A stretch of DNA of 64,000 bases from Azorhizobium oxalatiphilum (lineage in GTDB: Bacteria; Pseudomonadota; Alphaproteobacteria; Rhizobiales; Xanthobacteraceae), in contig NZ_BMCT01000001.1 of assembly GCF_014635325.1 (NCBI RefSeq), forward strand, positions 1,393,743 through 1,457,742, in the 5' to 3' direction. A program made the position numbers and the translations under genes. The notes beneath the pieces are model-generated. The model saw only the letters and a program-made list of their open reading frames with translations. It ran no database searches and was not told the DNA's origin. Positions 53,767-62,224 of the stretch are shown here, piece after piece (position 1 is the first letter of the stretch; each line of letters starts with the position of its first letter).

Positions 53767-54693
53767 TTATAGCAGAGGATGCGTGTGCGCGCCGGGGCCG
53801 GGTTCCGCGCAATAGGCTTTCAGCGCCTGTGCCAGATGATCGAAGGTGACGCGCACCCGCCGCACCCGGCCGAGGTCCGCGTGCATGGCCAGAAACGTCT
53901 CCAGCCCATGCGAGAACAACTCCGGCAGCACCGGCACGAGACACGGTGCGCGAGCTGCCAGCGCCACCTGACAGAGGCCGATGCCGGCCCCGGCGCGAAT
54001 GGCGGAGAGCTGGGCAAGGTGGCTGTCGGTGCGATAGCGCAGCGCCCGCGCCACATCCACGCCCAGCGCGTCCACGATCTGTTTCAGCTCTTCGCCGAGG
54101 CGGTCGGGCCCGATGATGGGGAAGGCGGCAAGCTCGCCGAGTGTGCGCGGCGTGCCGTGACGGGTGACGAAATCCGCGCTGGCGAACAGGCCGAGCCGCA
54201 CCACGCCCACGCGCTTGATGCGCAGCGCTGCCTGCGCGGGGCGTACCATGCGCACGGCGATGTCCGCCTCCTGCCGCATCAGATCCTGCGTGCGGTTGGA
54301 GAGCTGCACCTCGAAGGCGAGGGCGGGGTGGCGCGCGCTCAGGTCCGCCAGCATGGCGGGCAGAACTTCCGCGCCCACGATCTCGCTGGCGGTGATGCGG
54401 ACGGTGCCTTCCAGCGCCTTGCCCGGCCCGGAGGCCGCGCGCTGGAAGGCGGCGGCGGCAGACGCCATGGCTTCCGCATGCGGCCCGAGGGCGCGGGCGG
54501 CGTCCGTAGGCATCAGGCCGGCGGGCGAGCGGGTGAAGAGCGGCGTGCCCAGCGCCTGCTCCAGCGCCTCCAGCCGGCGCCGCACGGTGGGCTGCGCCAC
54601 GCCCAGCGCGCGGGCGGCGGCGGAGAGGCTGCCGCCGGTGAGCACGGCGAGAAAGGCACGCTGGTTTTCCCAGTCGGAGGCGGCGAGGTTCAT
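53767..54693 (-). CDS. LysR-family transcriptional regulator
   Basis: A 308-residue LysR regulator: HTH at residues 8-66 (SLSAAARALGVAQPTVRRRLEALEQ) and an effector domain from about 95 (GTVRITASEIVGAEVLPAML). The ATG at 54693 begins MNLAASDWENQRAFL; the longer upstream frame crosses the divergent promoter region and is rejected. It is divergent from the SDR gene at 54786 with a 92-base gap, so control of that gene is likely. Confidence 0.93.
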   Translation of the reverse strand: MNLAASDWENQRAFLAVLTGGSLSAAARALGVAQPTVRRRLEALEQALGTPLFTRSPAGLMPTDAARALGPHAEAMASAAAAFQRAASGPGKALEGTVRITASEIVGAEVLPAMLADLSARHPALAFEVQLSNRTQDLMRQEADIAVRMVRPAQAALRIKRVGVVRLGLFASADFVTRHGTPRTLGELAAFPIIGPDRLGEELKQIVDALGVDVARALRYRTDSHLAQLSAIRAGAGIGLCQVALAARAPCLVPVLPELFSHGLETFLAMHADLGRVRRVRVTFDHLAQALKAYCAEPGPGAHTHPLL

Positions 54694-54785
54694 ATAAAAC
54701 AGACTAGCAGTCCGTACGTCTTTGGCAATTCTGTTCCAGCCGTGGTGCGCACATGGTCCGTCCCATGATGGAGAGGACGGATCAC

Positions 54786-55769
54786 ATGGACCGACAGGAC
54801 ACACGCACCGCACTGGTGCTGGGCGCCACGGGCGGCATCGGCGGCGAGACGGCAGCCGCGCTGTTGCGCCGTGGCTGGCGGGTGAAGGCGCTGGTGCGCG
54901 ATCCTGTTTCCGCCTCCCGCCGCTGGCCGTTCGCGGGGTCGGCGCCGGAATGGATCGCCGGGGACGCCATGATGCGGGATCAGGTGATCGCGGCGGCCGA
55001 GGGCGCGCAGCTTATTGTGCACGGGGTCAACCCGCCGGGCTATCGCGACTGGGACAGGCTGGTGGTGCCGATGATGGAGAACACCATCGCCGCCGCCCGC
55101 GTGGCCGGTGCCCGCGTGGTGCTGCCGGGCACCGTCTATAATTTCGGCCCCGACGCCTTCGCCGACCCACATGAGGATGCGCCCCAGAACCCGCTGACCC
55201 GAAAGGGCGCCCTGCGGGTGGAGATGGAGCGCCGGCTTGAAACGGCGGCGGGCGAGGGCGTGCCTGTCCTCATCGTGCGCTTCGGCGATTTCTTCGGGCC
55301 GCGTTCCGGCAACACCTGGTTCGCGCAGGGGTTGGTGAAGCCGGGCAAGCCGGTGACGTCCATCGCCAATCCCGCCGCGCCCGGCATCGGCCACCAGTGG
55401 GCCTATCTGCCGGATGCAGCCGAGACCATCGCCCGGCTGGTGGAGCAGGCAGACCACCTGCCGGCCTTCGCCCGCTTCCACATGGAGGGCCATTGGGATG
55501 CGGACGGCACGGAGATGGTCGGCGCCATCCGCCGCGTCACCGGCGGCACGGCCAGGGTGAAGCATTTTCCGTGGTGGGTGCTGCCGCTCGCGGCGCCCTT
55601 CGTCACCGTGTTCCGCGAATTGCGGGAGATGCGCTACCTCTGGCAGGTGCCGCTGCACATGCGGAACGCCCGCCTCGTGGCGATCCTCGGCGCCGAGCCG
55701 CACACGCCGCTGGATGAAGCCGTGCGCGCGACGCTGCGGGGCCTCCGCTGCCTGCCGCGCTCACCTTGA
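54786..55769 (+). CDS. NAD(P)-dependent epimerase/dehydratase-like SDR
   Basis: A 327-residue extended or atypical short-chain dehydrogenase/reductase. The cofactor motif GATGGIG is at residues 13-19, followed by WRVKALVRDP, WIAGDAMMRDQVIAA and VVLPGTVYNFGPDAF. The usual YxxxK is not evident. The ATG at 54786 has GAGAGGA nine bases upstream. It is divergent from the LysR regulator at 53767-54693. Its substrate is unknown; members act on sugar nucleotides or other carbonyl compounds. Confidence 0.88.
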   Translation: MDRQDTRTALVLGATGGIGGETAAALLRRGWRVKALVRDPVSASRRWPFAGSAPEWIAGDAMMRDQVIAAAEGAQLIVHGVNPPGYRDWDRLVVPMMENTIAAARVAGARVVLPGTVYNFGPDAFADPHEDAPQNPLTRKGALRVEMERRLETAAGEGVPVLIVRFGDFFGPRSGNTWFAQGLVKPGKPVTSIANPAAPGIGHQWAYLPDAAETIARLVEQADHLPAFARFHMEGHWDADGTEMVGAIRRVTGGTARVKHFPWWVLPLAAPFVTVFRELREMRYLWQVPLHMRNARLVAILGAEPHTPLDEAVRATLRGLRCLPRSP

Positions 55770-55833
55770 GCGCGGCCGCAACTGGTAATTCCGTGCGGTT
55801 GCATGCGGAACAAAATAAGAACATTTTGATGCT

Positions 55834-57045
55834 ATGGACCTCGCCCGCAAACTCTCCATCCTCGCCGACGCCGCCAAATATGACGCGTCCTGCGCCTCCA
55901 GCGGCACCAGCCGGCGCGACTCGGTGGGGGGCAGGGGCATCGGCTCCACGGAAGGGGCGATCTGCCATTCCTATGCGCCGGACGGACGCTGCATCTCGCT
56001 GCTGAAGGTGCTGCTCACCAATGCCTGCGCCTTCGATTGCCTCTATTGCGTGAACCGCGCCTCCTCCAACGTGCCGCGTGCCCGCTTCACGGTTCAGGAG
56101 GTGGTCGATCTCACGCTGGATTTTTACCGGCGCAATTATATCGAGGGCCTGTTCCTCTCCTCCGGCATCATCCGCTCGCCGGACTACACCATGGAGCAGG
56201 TGGTGGCGGTGGCCCGCACCCTGCGGCAAACCCACGATTTTCGCGGCTACATCCACCTCAAGACCATTCCCGACGCCTCTCCCGAGCTGATGGCCGAGGC
56301 GGGGCTTTATGCCGACCGCCTCTCCATCAATATCGAGCTGCCCTCGGAGGCGAGCCTGAAGACGTTGGCGCCGGAGAAGGACGTGCGCGCCATCCGCCGC
56401 TCCATGGGCCGCATGCGAGCCCGCATCGAGGAGGCGAAGGAGGAGAAGCGCGCGCCCGCCTTCGCGCCCGCCGGCCAGAGCACGCAGATGATCGTGGGGG
56501 CGGACGATGTGAACGACCGCACCATCCTCGCCACCAGCGCCAATCTCTACGGCGCCTATCGCCTGAAGCGGGTCTATTATTCCGCCTTCAGCCCCATTCC
56601 CGACGCCAGCCGCATCCTGCCCCCGCAGGCGCCGCCCCTCGTGCGCGAACACCGGCTCTATCAGGCCGACTGGCTGATGCGCTTCTACGGCTTCGAGGCC
56701 GGGGAGATCGTGGATGAGGCGCAGGGTAATCTTGCGCTCAACATGGACCCCAAGCTCGCCTGGGCGCTGCGGAACCGGGAGCGGTTTCCGCTGGACATCA
56801 ACCGGGCCGACAGGGGCGAGCTTCTGCGCGTGCCCGGCCTCGGCAAGACGGCGGTGGACCGCATTCTGGCCGCGCGTCGCGTGCGCGCGGTGCGGCTGGA
56901 GGATCTGCCGCGGCTGAACGTGCCGCTGGGCAAGGTGATGCCCTTCATCATCTGCCCCGGCCACCAGCCGCATAGGCTGATCGACCGCGCGGATCTGGCC
57001 AGCCGGCTGGCGCCCAAGCCGCGCCAGCTGGCGCTGGCTTTGTGA
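55834..57045 (+). CDS. Radical SAM protein of the UdgX-linked DNA-modification/repair family
   Basis: A 403-residue enzyme with the radical SAM cluster Cys65-Cys69-Cys72 (CAFDCLYC), conserved ICHSYAPDGRCISLLKVLLTN before it, and GLFLSSGIIRSPDYTMEQ, LKTIPDASPELM and STQMIVGADDVNDRTIL after it. The C-terminus carries a helix-hairpin-helix (NRADRGELLRVPGLGKTAVDRILAARRV) that suggests DNA contact. In many bacteria this protein is encoded beside UdgX, as here (20 bases between the two). The reaction has not been defined to my knowledge. Confidence 0.93.
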   Translation: MDLARKLSILADAAKYDASCASSGTSRRDSVGGRGIGSTEGAICHSYAPDGRCISLLKVLLTNACAFDCLYCVNRASSNVPRARFTVQEVVDLTLDFYRRNYIEGLFLSSGIIRSPDYTMEQVVAVARTLRQTHDFRGYIHLKTIPDASPELMAEAGLYADRLSINIELPSEASLKTLAPEKDVRAIRRSMGRMRARIEEAKEEKRAPAFAPAGQSTQMIVGADDVNDRTILATSANLYGAYRLKRVYYSAFSPIPDASRILPPQAPPLVREHRLYQADWLMRFYGFEAGEIVDEAQGNLALNMDPKLAWALRNRERFPLDINRADRGELLRVPGLGKTAVDRILAARRVRAVRLEDLPRLNVPLGKVMPFIICPGHQPHRLIDRADLASRLAPKPRQLALAL

Positions 57046-57065
57046 CCCCGCTGGAGGAGGCCGCC

Positions 57066-58496
57066 ATGCTGCATGTGACGCTGGAGAGCGAGACCGATTT
57101 CGAGGGCTGGCGGCGGCAGGCGCGGGCTCTGGTGCGGCGGGGCGTGCGCCCGCGCGATGTGGTGTGGTCGCCCGGCGGCACGGCGGACCTGTTCGGCGGT
57201 GGCGAACTGCCGGAGATGGGGGAGGGGCAAGGGGAGGCGGCCGCCTTCACCGTGCCGCGCGCCTTCGTGGAGCTGGCCGAAACGGTGGTGCTGCACGCCG
57301 ATCCGCAGCGCTTCGCCCGGCTCTACAACCTGCTGTTCCGCCTGCGCGAGACGCCGCGCCTGATGGAACTGGCCATTGACCCGGATGTGGCGCGCCTCCA
57401 GGCCATGGCGAAATCCGTGCGCCGCGACATCCACAAGATGCGCGCCTTCGTGCGCTTCCGGCGGGTGGAGCTTGAGGGCGTGGAATGGTTCGTCTCGTGG
57501 TTCGAGCCGGAGCACCATATCCTGAAGGCCAACGCGCCCTTCTTCAGACGCCGTTTCGCCGGCATGAATTTTTCCATCCTGACGCCGGAGGCGAGCGCGC
57601 ATTGGGATGGTGTCGCGCTCAGCTTCGGCCCCGGCGCCACCCGCGCGGAGGCACCGACCGACGATGCGCTGGAAGAGCTGTGGCGCGGTTATTACGCCAG
57701 CATCTTCAATCCCGCCCGGCTGAAAATCTCGGCCATGAAGAGCGAGATGGCGGTGAAATACTGGCACAATCTGCCGGAGGCGCAGTTGATCGCGCCGCTG
57801 ATCGCCGATGCGCAGCGCCGCACCGTGCACATGATGGAGGAGGGGGCGACCGCCCCCAATGCGCGGCCGCACAAGCCCGCACCGCAGGTGGCGGAGCCGG
57901 TGCCACAGGACGCCCTCGCCGCCGCCCGCGCGGAAGCGGCCTCCTGCCGCGCCTGCCCGCTCTGGGCGCCGGCGACGCAGACCGTGTTCGGCGCAGGGCC
58001 GGTGGATGCGCCGGTGATGTTCGTGGGCGAGCAGCCGGGTGATCAGGAGGATCTGGACGGCCGGCCCTTTGTCGGTCCGGCTGGGAAGATGTTCGATCGT
58101 GCGGCGCAGGAGGCCGGGCTGGAGCGGGCGCGCGCCTATGTCACCAATGCGGTGAAGCACTTCAAGTTCGTCCCGCGTGGCAAGCGCCGCATCCACCAAT
58201 CGCCGGCTGTTGCGGAAATCCGGGCCTGCCGTCCGTGGCTGATGCGCGAACTGGAGCTGGTGCGACCGAAGCTGGTGGTGGCCATGGGCGCCACGGCGGC
58301 GCAGGCGGTGTTCGGCAAGGCGATGCCCGTGGGCAAAAATCGCGGCCGGCTGCTGGCGCTGGAGGATGGGCGACAGGCGCTGATCACCGTCCACCCCTCC
58401 TATCTGCTGCGCCTGCCGGATGCGGCGGCGCAGGCTGAGGAATATGCGCGTTTCGTGGAGGATCTGAAGCTGGCGCGGCCGTTTCTGGCGGTGTGA
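57066..58496 (+). CDS. udgX: UdgX-type uracil-DNA-binding protein fused to a DUF4130 domain
   Basis: A 476-residue two-domain protein. Residues 1-260 are a DUF4130 domain (radical-SAM-linked). Residues about 290-476 are a family-4-like uracil-DNA glycosylase fold with Fe-S-type Cys294 and Cys297 (SCRACPLW), motif A GEQPGDQEDLDG at 321-332, the insertion loop KRRIHQ at 373-378 with His377, and motif B HPSYLL at 443-448. In the mycobacterial prototype the loop His forms a covalent bond with uracil in DNA, so trapping rather than simple excision is expected. The ATG at 57066 is chosen for its GGAGGAGG; a GTG at 57042 lacks one. It is coupled to the radical SAM gene. Confidence 0.94.
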   Translation: MLHVTLESETDFEGWRRQARALVRRGVRPRDVVWSPGGTADLFGGGELPEMGEGQGEAAAFTVPRAFVELAETVVLHADPQRFARLYNLLFRLRETPRLMELAIDPDVARLQAMAKSVRRDIHKMRAFVRFRRVELEGVEWFVSWFEPEHHILKANAPFFRRRFAGMNFSILTPEASAHWDGVALSFGPGATRAEAPTDDALEELWRGYYASIFNPARLKISAMKSEMAVKYWHNLPEAQLIAPLIADAQRRTVHMMEEGATAPNARPHKPAPQVAEPVPQDALAAARAEAASCRACPLWAPATQTVFGAGPVDAPVMFVGEQPGDQEDLDGRPFVGPAGKMFDRAAQEAGLERARAYVTNAVKHFKFVPRGKRRIHQSPAVAEIRACRPWLMRELELVRPKLVVAMGATAAQAVFGKAMPVGKNRGRLLALEDGRQALITVHPSYLLRLPDAAAQAEEYARFVEDLKLARPFLAV

Positions 58497-58540
58497 GGGA
58501 GGTTGATGGTCAGTCGATCATCAAATCCCGCCCTAATCAC

Positions 58541-58774
58541 TCGTCATGCCCGGACTTGATCCGGGCATCCACGTCGGGCCGATGGCGGATCACTGAGGGG
58601 CAAGGAGCGCGTTTCCGCTCTCATCCCAATCCGTCCTCCGAGCGGAGGGACGTGGATGGCCGGATCAAGTCCGGCCATGACGAGTGGAGAGGGGGCGCCT
58701 TATCCCGAGGGAGGGCCATCCCCATTCATCGCACCGTCATGCCGGGACAAGCCCGGGCATGACGTTGTGCTGTG
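58541..58774. repeat. Cluster of three palindromic intergenic elements
   Basis: Copy A (58541-58574) contains ATGCCCGGA-CTTGA-TCCGGGCAT. Copy B (58650-58684) is the same 34 bases in reverse orientation with 32 identities; both changes are paired, keeping the stem (ATGGCCGGA and TCCGGCCAT). Copy C (about 58734-58764) is CGTCATGCC-GGG-ACAAG-CCC with a one-base bulge. The cluster fills the convergent gap between udgX and the HAAT ATPase gene and may stop transcription from both sides. The rest of the 316-base gap has no feature. Confidence 0.88.
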
Positions 58775-58812
58775 GCCGAAACGTTGTGGCGCGATCCAGA
58801 ACGTACGCTAAC

Positions 58813-59508
58813 TCAGGCGTGGCCGAGATAGAGCTTCGCCGCGCGCTCGTCCGCCAGCAGCGAGGTCGCCTCGCCCGCCAGCGCCACCTTGCCGCCGTCG
58901 AGGATGGCGCCGCGCTGGGAGATGGCGAGCGCCTGACGCGCCCGCTGCTCGATCAGCAGCACCGCCGTGCCGGTCTTCGCCAGCGCGGAGATGCGGGCGA
59001 AGCTCTCGTCCACCTTGGCGGGGGAGAGGGCTGCGGTGGGCTCGTCCAGCACGATGACGCCGGGCCGGGTCATCAGCGCGCGGGCAAACGCCAGCTGCTG
59101 GCGCTCGCCGCCGGAGAGACTGCCGGCGCGCGAGCGGCGGCGTTCCGCCAGTGCGGGGAACATCTCCAGCATTTCCGCCACACGGGCCGAGCGGTCCTTC
59201 ACGCCCTCCACCACCTGCAGATTCTCGGTGATGGAAAGGGAGGGGAAGACGTTCGACACCTGCGGCACATAGCCGATGCCGGCCTTGGCGCGCAGCTCGG
59301 CGGGCAGGCGGGTGATGTCCTTGCCCTCCAGCAGCACGCGGCCTTCCACGCGCGGCAGCAGGCCGACGACGGCCTTGGCGAGCGTGGACTTGCCGGCGCC
59401 GTTAGTGCCGGCAACGGTGAGGATCTCGCCGGCATTGAGCACGAGGTCGATGCCGTTGAGGATGTTCACTTCGCCGTAGCCGCCGGCGAGATTTTCGATG
59501 GTGAGCAT
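58813..59508 (-). CDS. HAAT ABC importer ATPase (LivF-type), system 2
   Basis: A 231-residue ATPase: Walker A GTNGAGKST (an Asn-containing variant), LivF-type GIGYVPQVSNVFPSLSITENLQVV, signature LSGGERQQLAFARAL, Walker B VIVLDEPTAALSP and H-loop VLLIEQRARQALAI. It is the last gene of a minus-strand operon; its start shares one base with the LivG-type stop (TGATG). Confidence 0.94.
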   Translation of the reverse strand: MLTIENLAGGYGEVNILNGIDLVLNAGEILTVAGTNGAGKSTLAKAVVGLLPRVEGRVLLEGKDITRLPAELRAKAGIGYVPQVSNVFPSLSITENLQVVEGVKDRSARVAEMLEMFPALAERRRSRAGSLSGGERQQLAFARALMTRPGVIVLDEPTAALSPAKVDESFARISALAKTGTAVLLIEQRARQALAISQRGAILDGGKVALAGEATSLLADERAAKLYLGHA

Positions 59509-60269
59509 CAGGCGGCCGCGCCTCCCAGATAAGCGTCGCGCACGCGCGGATTGGCGAGCACCTCGGCGGGCGTGCCGGAGGCGATCAGCTCGCCGCGATC
59601 CATCACATGCAGCGTGGACACCAGCTTGTTGAGGGCCGGCAGGTCATGCTCGATGATGAGGAAGCCGATGCCCCGCTCGTTCAGCTCGCGGATGCGCACG
59701 GACAATTCCTCGATGAGCACCGGATTGACGCCGGCGAAGGGCTCGTCGAGCAGGATCATGCGTGCGCCGGTCATCAGCGCGCGGCCCAGCTCCACCAGCT
59801 TCTTCTGGCCGCCGGACAGGCGCCCGGCCGGCACGTCCGCCACCTTGGCGAGGCGCAGGAAGGCGATGGTCTCCTCCACCTTCGCCGCGATCTCCTTCTC
59901 CTGCGCCTTCACGGTGCCGAAGCGGAAGAAGGCGTCGATGAGACGCTCGCCCGCCTGTCCCGGAGCTGCGGCCATCAGGTTCTCGCGCACGGTGAGGTGC
60001 GAGAATTCGCGCGGCACCTGGAAGGTGCGCACCATGCCCGAACGCGCCCGCTCCATGGGGGAGGCGCGGCCGAGCGAGCGGCCCTCGAAGGCCACGTCGC
60101 CCGCATCAGCGGCCAGGAAGCCGGTGATCAGCGAGAAGAGGGTGGACTTGCCGGCGCCGTTCGGCCCGATCACCCCCACGAGGGCGCCCTTGGGCACCTC
60201 GAAGCGCACGTCGCTCACGACATGCAGGCCACCATAGGCCTTGGTCAGTCCCTGGATTGCGAGGCTCAT
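59508..60269 (-). CDS. HAAT ABC importer ATPase (LivG-type), system 2
   Basis: A 253-residue ATPase: Walker A GPNGAGKST, RTFQVPREFSHLTVRENLMAAAPG, signature LSGGQKKLVELGRAL, Walker B MILLDEPFAGVNP and H-loop LIIEHDLPALNKL, ending VRDAYLGGAAA as LivG proteins do. The start overlaps the LivM-type stop by four bases. Confidence 0.95.
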   Translation of the reverse strand: MSLAIQGLTKAYGGLHVVSDVRFEVPKGALVGVIGPNGAGKSTLFSLITGFLAADAGDVAFEGRSLGRASPMERARSGMVRTFQVPREFSHLTVRENLMAAAPGQAGERLIDAFFRFGTVKAQEKEIAAKVEETIAFLRLAKVADVPAGRLSGGQKKLVELGRALMTGARMILLDEPFAGVNPVLIEELSVRIRELNERGIGFLIIEHDLPALNKLVSTLHVMDRGELIASGTPAEVLANPRVRDAYLGGAAA

Positions 60270-61150
60270 TTGCGGGTGAAATCCCCCATCAGGCCCTGCG
60301 GGCGATACATGGTGAAGAGGACGAGCGCGAGGCCCACCACGCCGAGGCGCACGCTGGCCATGGCCACTTCCGAGATGAAGGGCATGACATCGCGCAGGAA
60401 GCGGGAGCCCTCGAGGAACACCATCAGGATGATGGCGCCCACCAGCGCGCCGGAGATGCGCCCGACGCCGCCCATGATGATCGCCATCCAGATCTGGAAG
60501 GTGATGAGCGGGATGAACTGCTCCGGCGAGATGAAGCCGATGTAGTGGGCATAGGCCGCCCCGGCGAGGCCGGTGAGGGCGGAACCCAGCACCAGCACCT
60601 GGATCTTGAAGCCGGCGGGGTCCTTGCCCAGCGCCTTCACCGCCTCCTCATTGTCGCGGATGGCCTCGATCATGCGGCCGAAGGGCGAGCGCACGATACG
60701 CAGCATGGCGGCGATGGCGACGAGGTTGAACACCACCAGCAGGCCGAGCACGGCCAGCGCCTGCGTGGTGCCGGAGAACGTGCCGAACATCTTGGGGATG
60801 CCGGGGATGCCCTGCACGCCCTGCGTCAGCCAGCCCTCGCTGGTGGCGACAAGCCGCACCACTTCCGAGAAGCCGAGCGAGACGATGGCGAAATAATCCT
60901 CCCGCAGCCGGATGCTCACCAGTCCCAGCGGCCAGGCGAAGGCCATGGCCAGCAGGGCTGCGAGCGGGAAGGTGATGTACTGCGGCACGCCCTTCTGGCT
61001 GAGGATCGCCGTGGTGTAGGCACCCACGCAGAAGAAGCCAACGACGCCGAAATTGACCAGCCCGGTGAGGCCGTACTGGAGGTTCAGCCCCAGGGCCATC
61101 AGCACGTAGATGGCCGTGATGATGGCGATGGCAATGAGATAGGCATCCAT
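60266..61150 (-). CDS. HAAT ABC importer permease (LivM-type), system 2
   Basis: A 294-residue inner-membrane permease with LNLQYGLTGLVNFGVVGFFCVGAYTTA and NEEAVKALGKDPAGFKIQVLVLGSALTGLAGAAYAHYIG, both LivM hallmarks. It shares one base with the LivH-type stop. Substrate unknown. Confidence 0.94.
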   Translation of the reverse strand: MDAYLIAIAIITAIYVLMALGLNLQYGLTGLVNFGVVGFFCVGAYTTAILSQKGVPQYITFPLAALLAMAFAWPLGLVSIRLREDYFAIVSLGFSEVVRLVATSEGWLTQGVQGIPGIPKMFGTFSGTTQALAVLGLLVVFNLVAIAAMLRIVRSPFGRMIEAIRDNEEAVKALGKDPAGFKIQVLVLGSALTGLAGAAYAHYIGFISPEQFIPLITFQIWMAIIMGGVGRISGALVGAIILMVFLEGSRFLRDVMPFISEVAMASVRLGVVGLALVLFTMYRPQGLMGDFTRK

Positions 61151-62016
61151 CAGCGCACCCCCTCGACCCGGCCGAACAGGCCCTTCGGACGCACCAGCAG
61201 CACCACCAGCAGGATGATGAAGGCGAGTGCCAGCTTGTAGGTGAAGCCCACATAGGGCGTGGCGATTTCCTGCACGACGCCGAGGATGACGCCCGCCAGC
61301 ACCGCGCCCACCGGGTGGCCGATGCCGCCCAGAACGGCGGCGGCGAACACCGGAATCAGCATTTCCCAGCCCATCTCGGGCCAGATCACGGTGCGGATGC
61401 CGAGCAGCACGCCGGCCAGTGCCGCCACCGCGCCGCTCATGGCCCAGAGTGCGAACATCACCTTGCGCGGGGCGATGCCGGAGACGCGCGCCAGCATCGG
61501 ATCATCCGCCACCGCGCGCATGCGCCGGCCGATGGGGGTGGCGTGCAGCACGAGGAAGACGACGAGAAGCGCCAGGAGCGCGGTGGCGCCGATCTTCAGG
61601 TCGTTGGGCTGGATGCGCACGTCGAAATAGCGCCAGGGGCGCACCAGCGGCAGCTGGAACACCTGCTGGCCGTGGCCGTAGATCACGCCCAGCACGGAGC
61701 GGATGATGAAGCCGACGCCGATGGAGGCGAGCAGCGCCGAGACCGACGGCCGGCCTTCCAGCACCCGGAACACCAGGAAATAGGAGATGACGCCCGACAC
61801 CGCACCGATGAAGAGGCCGAGCAGGCCGCCGATGACGATGGAGCCGGTGGCGGTGAAGCCGAACACCGCCGCATAGGCGCCGATGGTCATGAAATCGCCG
61901 GTGGCGGCATTGGCGAAGCGCGCCACGCCGAACACGAGGGTGAGCGCGAGGGCGGCGAGGCCGATGACGAGACCCGACATCAGCCCGCTGATCGCGAGTT
62001 CAAGGAAGCCGCTCAT
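61150..62016 (-). CDS. HAAT ABC importer permease (LivH-type), system 2
   Basis: A 288-residue inner-membrane permease. The ATG at 62016 starts MSGFLELAISGLMSGLVIGLAALALTLVFGVARFANAATGDFMTIGAY and has GAGG eight bases upstream; the open frame beyond it is unconserved. The C-terminal FAAAVLGGIGHPVGAVLAGVILGVVQE is typical. It follows the binding-protein gene by 208 bases that include a strong hairpin. Confidence 0.94.
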   Translation of the reverse strand: MSGFLELAISGLMSGLVIGLAALALTLVFGVARFANAATGDFMTIGAYAAVFGFTATGSIVIGGLLGLFIGAVSGVISYFLVFRVLEGRPSVSALLASIGVGFIIRSVLGVIYGHGQQVFQLPLVRPWRYFDVRIQPNDLKIGATALLALLVVFLVLHATPIGRRMRAVADDPMLARVSGIAPRKVMFALWAMSGAVAALAGVLLGIRTVIWPEMGWEMLIPVFAAAVLGGIGHPVGAVLAGVILGVVQEIATPYVGFTYKLALAFIILLVVLLVRPKGLFGRVEGVR

Positions 62017-62183
62017 GACGACCTCGCGGAGGGGGCGACCCTCGCGGAACTGGCGGCCCGTGCGGGCGCGCGGCGGGAAACGGATGCGGTCTTGGTCACG
62101 GTTCTGTCGGTCCTCTGCCTCGGCCGGGGCGCGGCGGGGTAGGGGGGATGGCCCGGAGGGACCGGGCACGGAAATGGGTGGAG

Positions 62184-62212
62184 GCCCGCCCCGTCCGGAA
62201 GACGGGGCGGGC
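62184..62212 (-). promoter_or_regulatory. Hairpin between binding-protein and permease genes, system 2
   Basis: A perfect 12-bp stem, GCCCGCCCCGTC against GACGGGGCGGGC with a 5-base loop, begins 12 bases after the binding-protein stop. With no T-run it probably protects the upstream mRNA end and allows partial read-through, as is common after abundant binding-protein genes. Confidence 0.65.
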
Positions 62213-62224
62213 GGATCATCGGGA

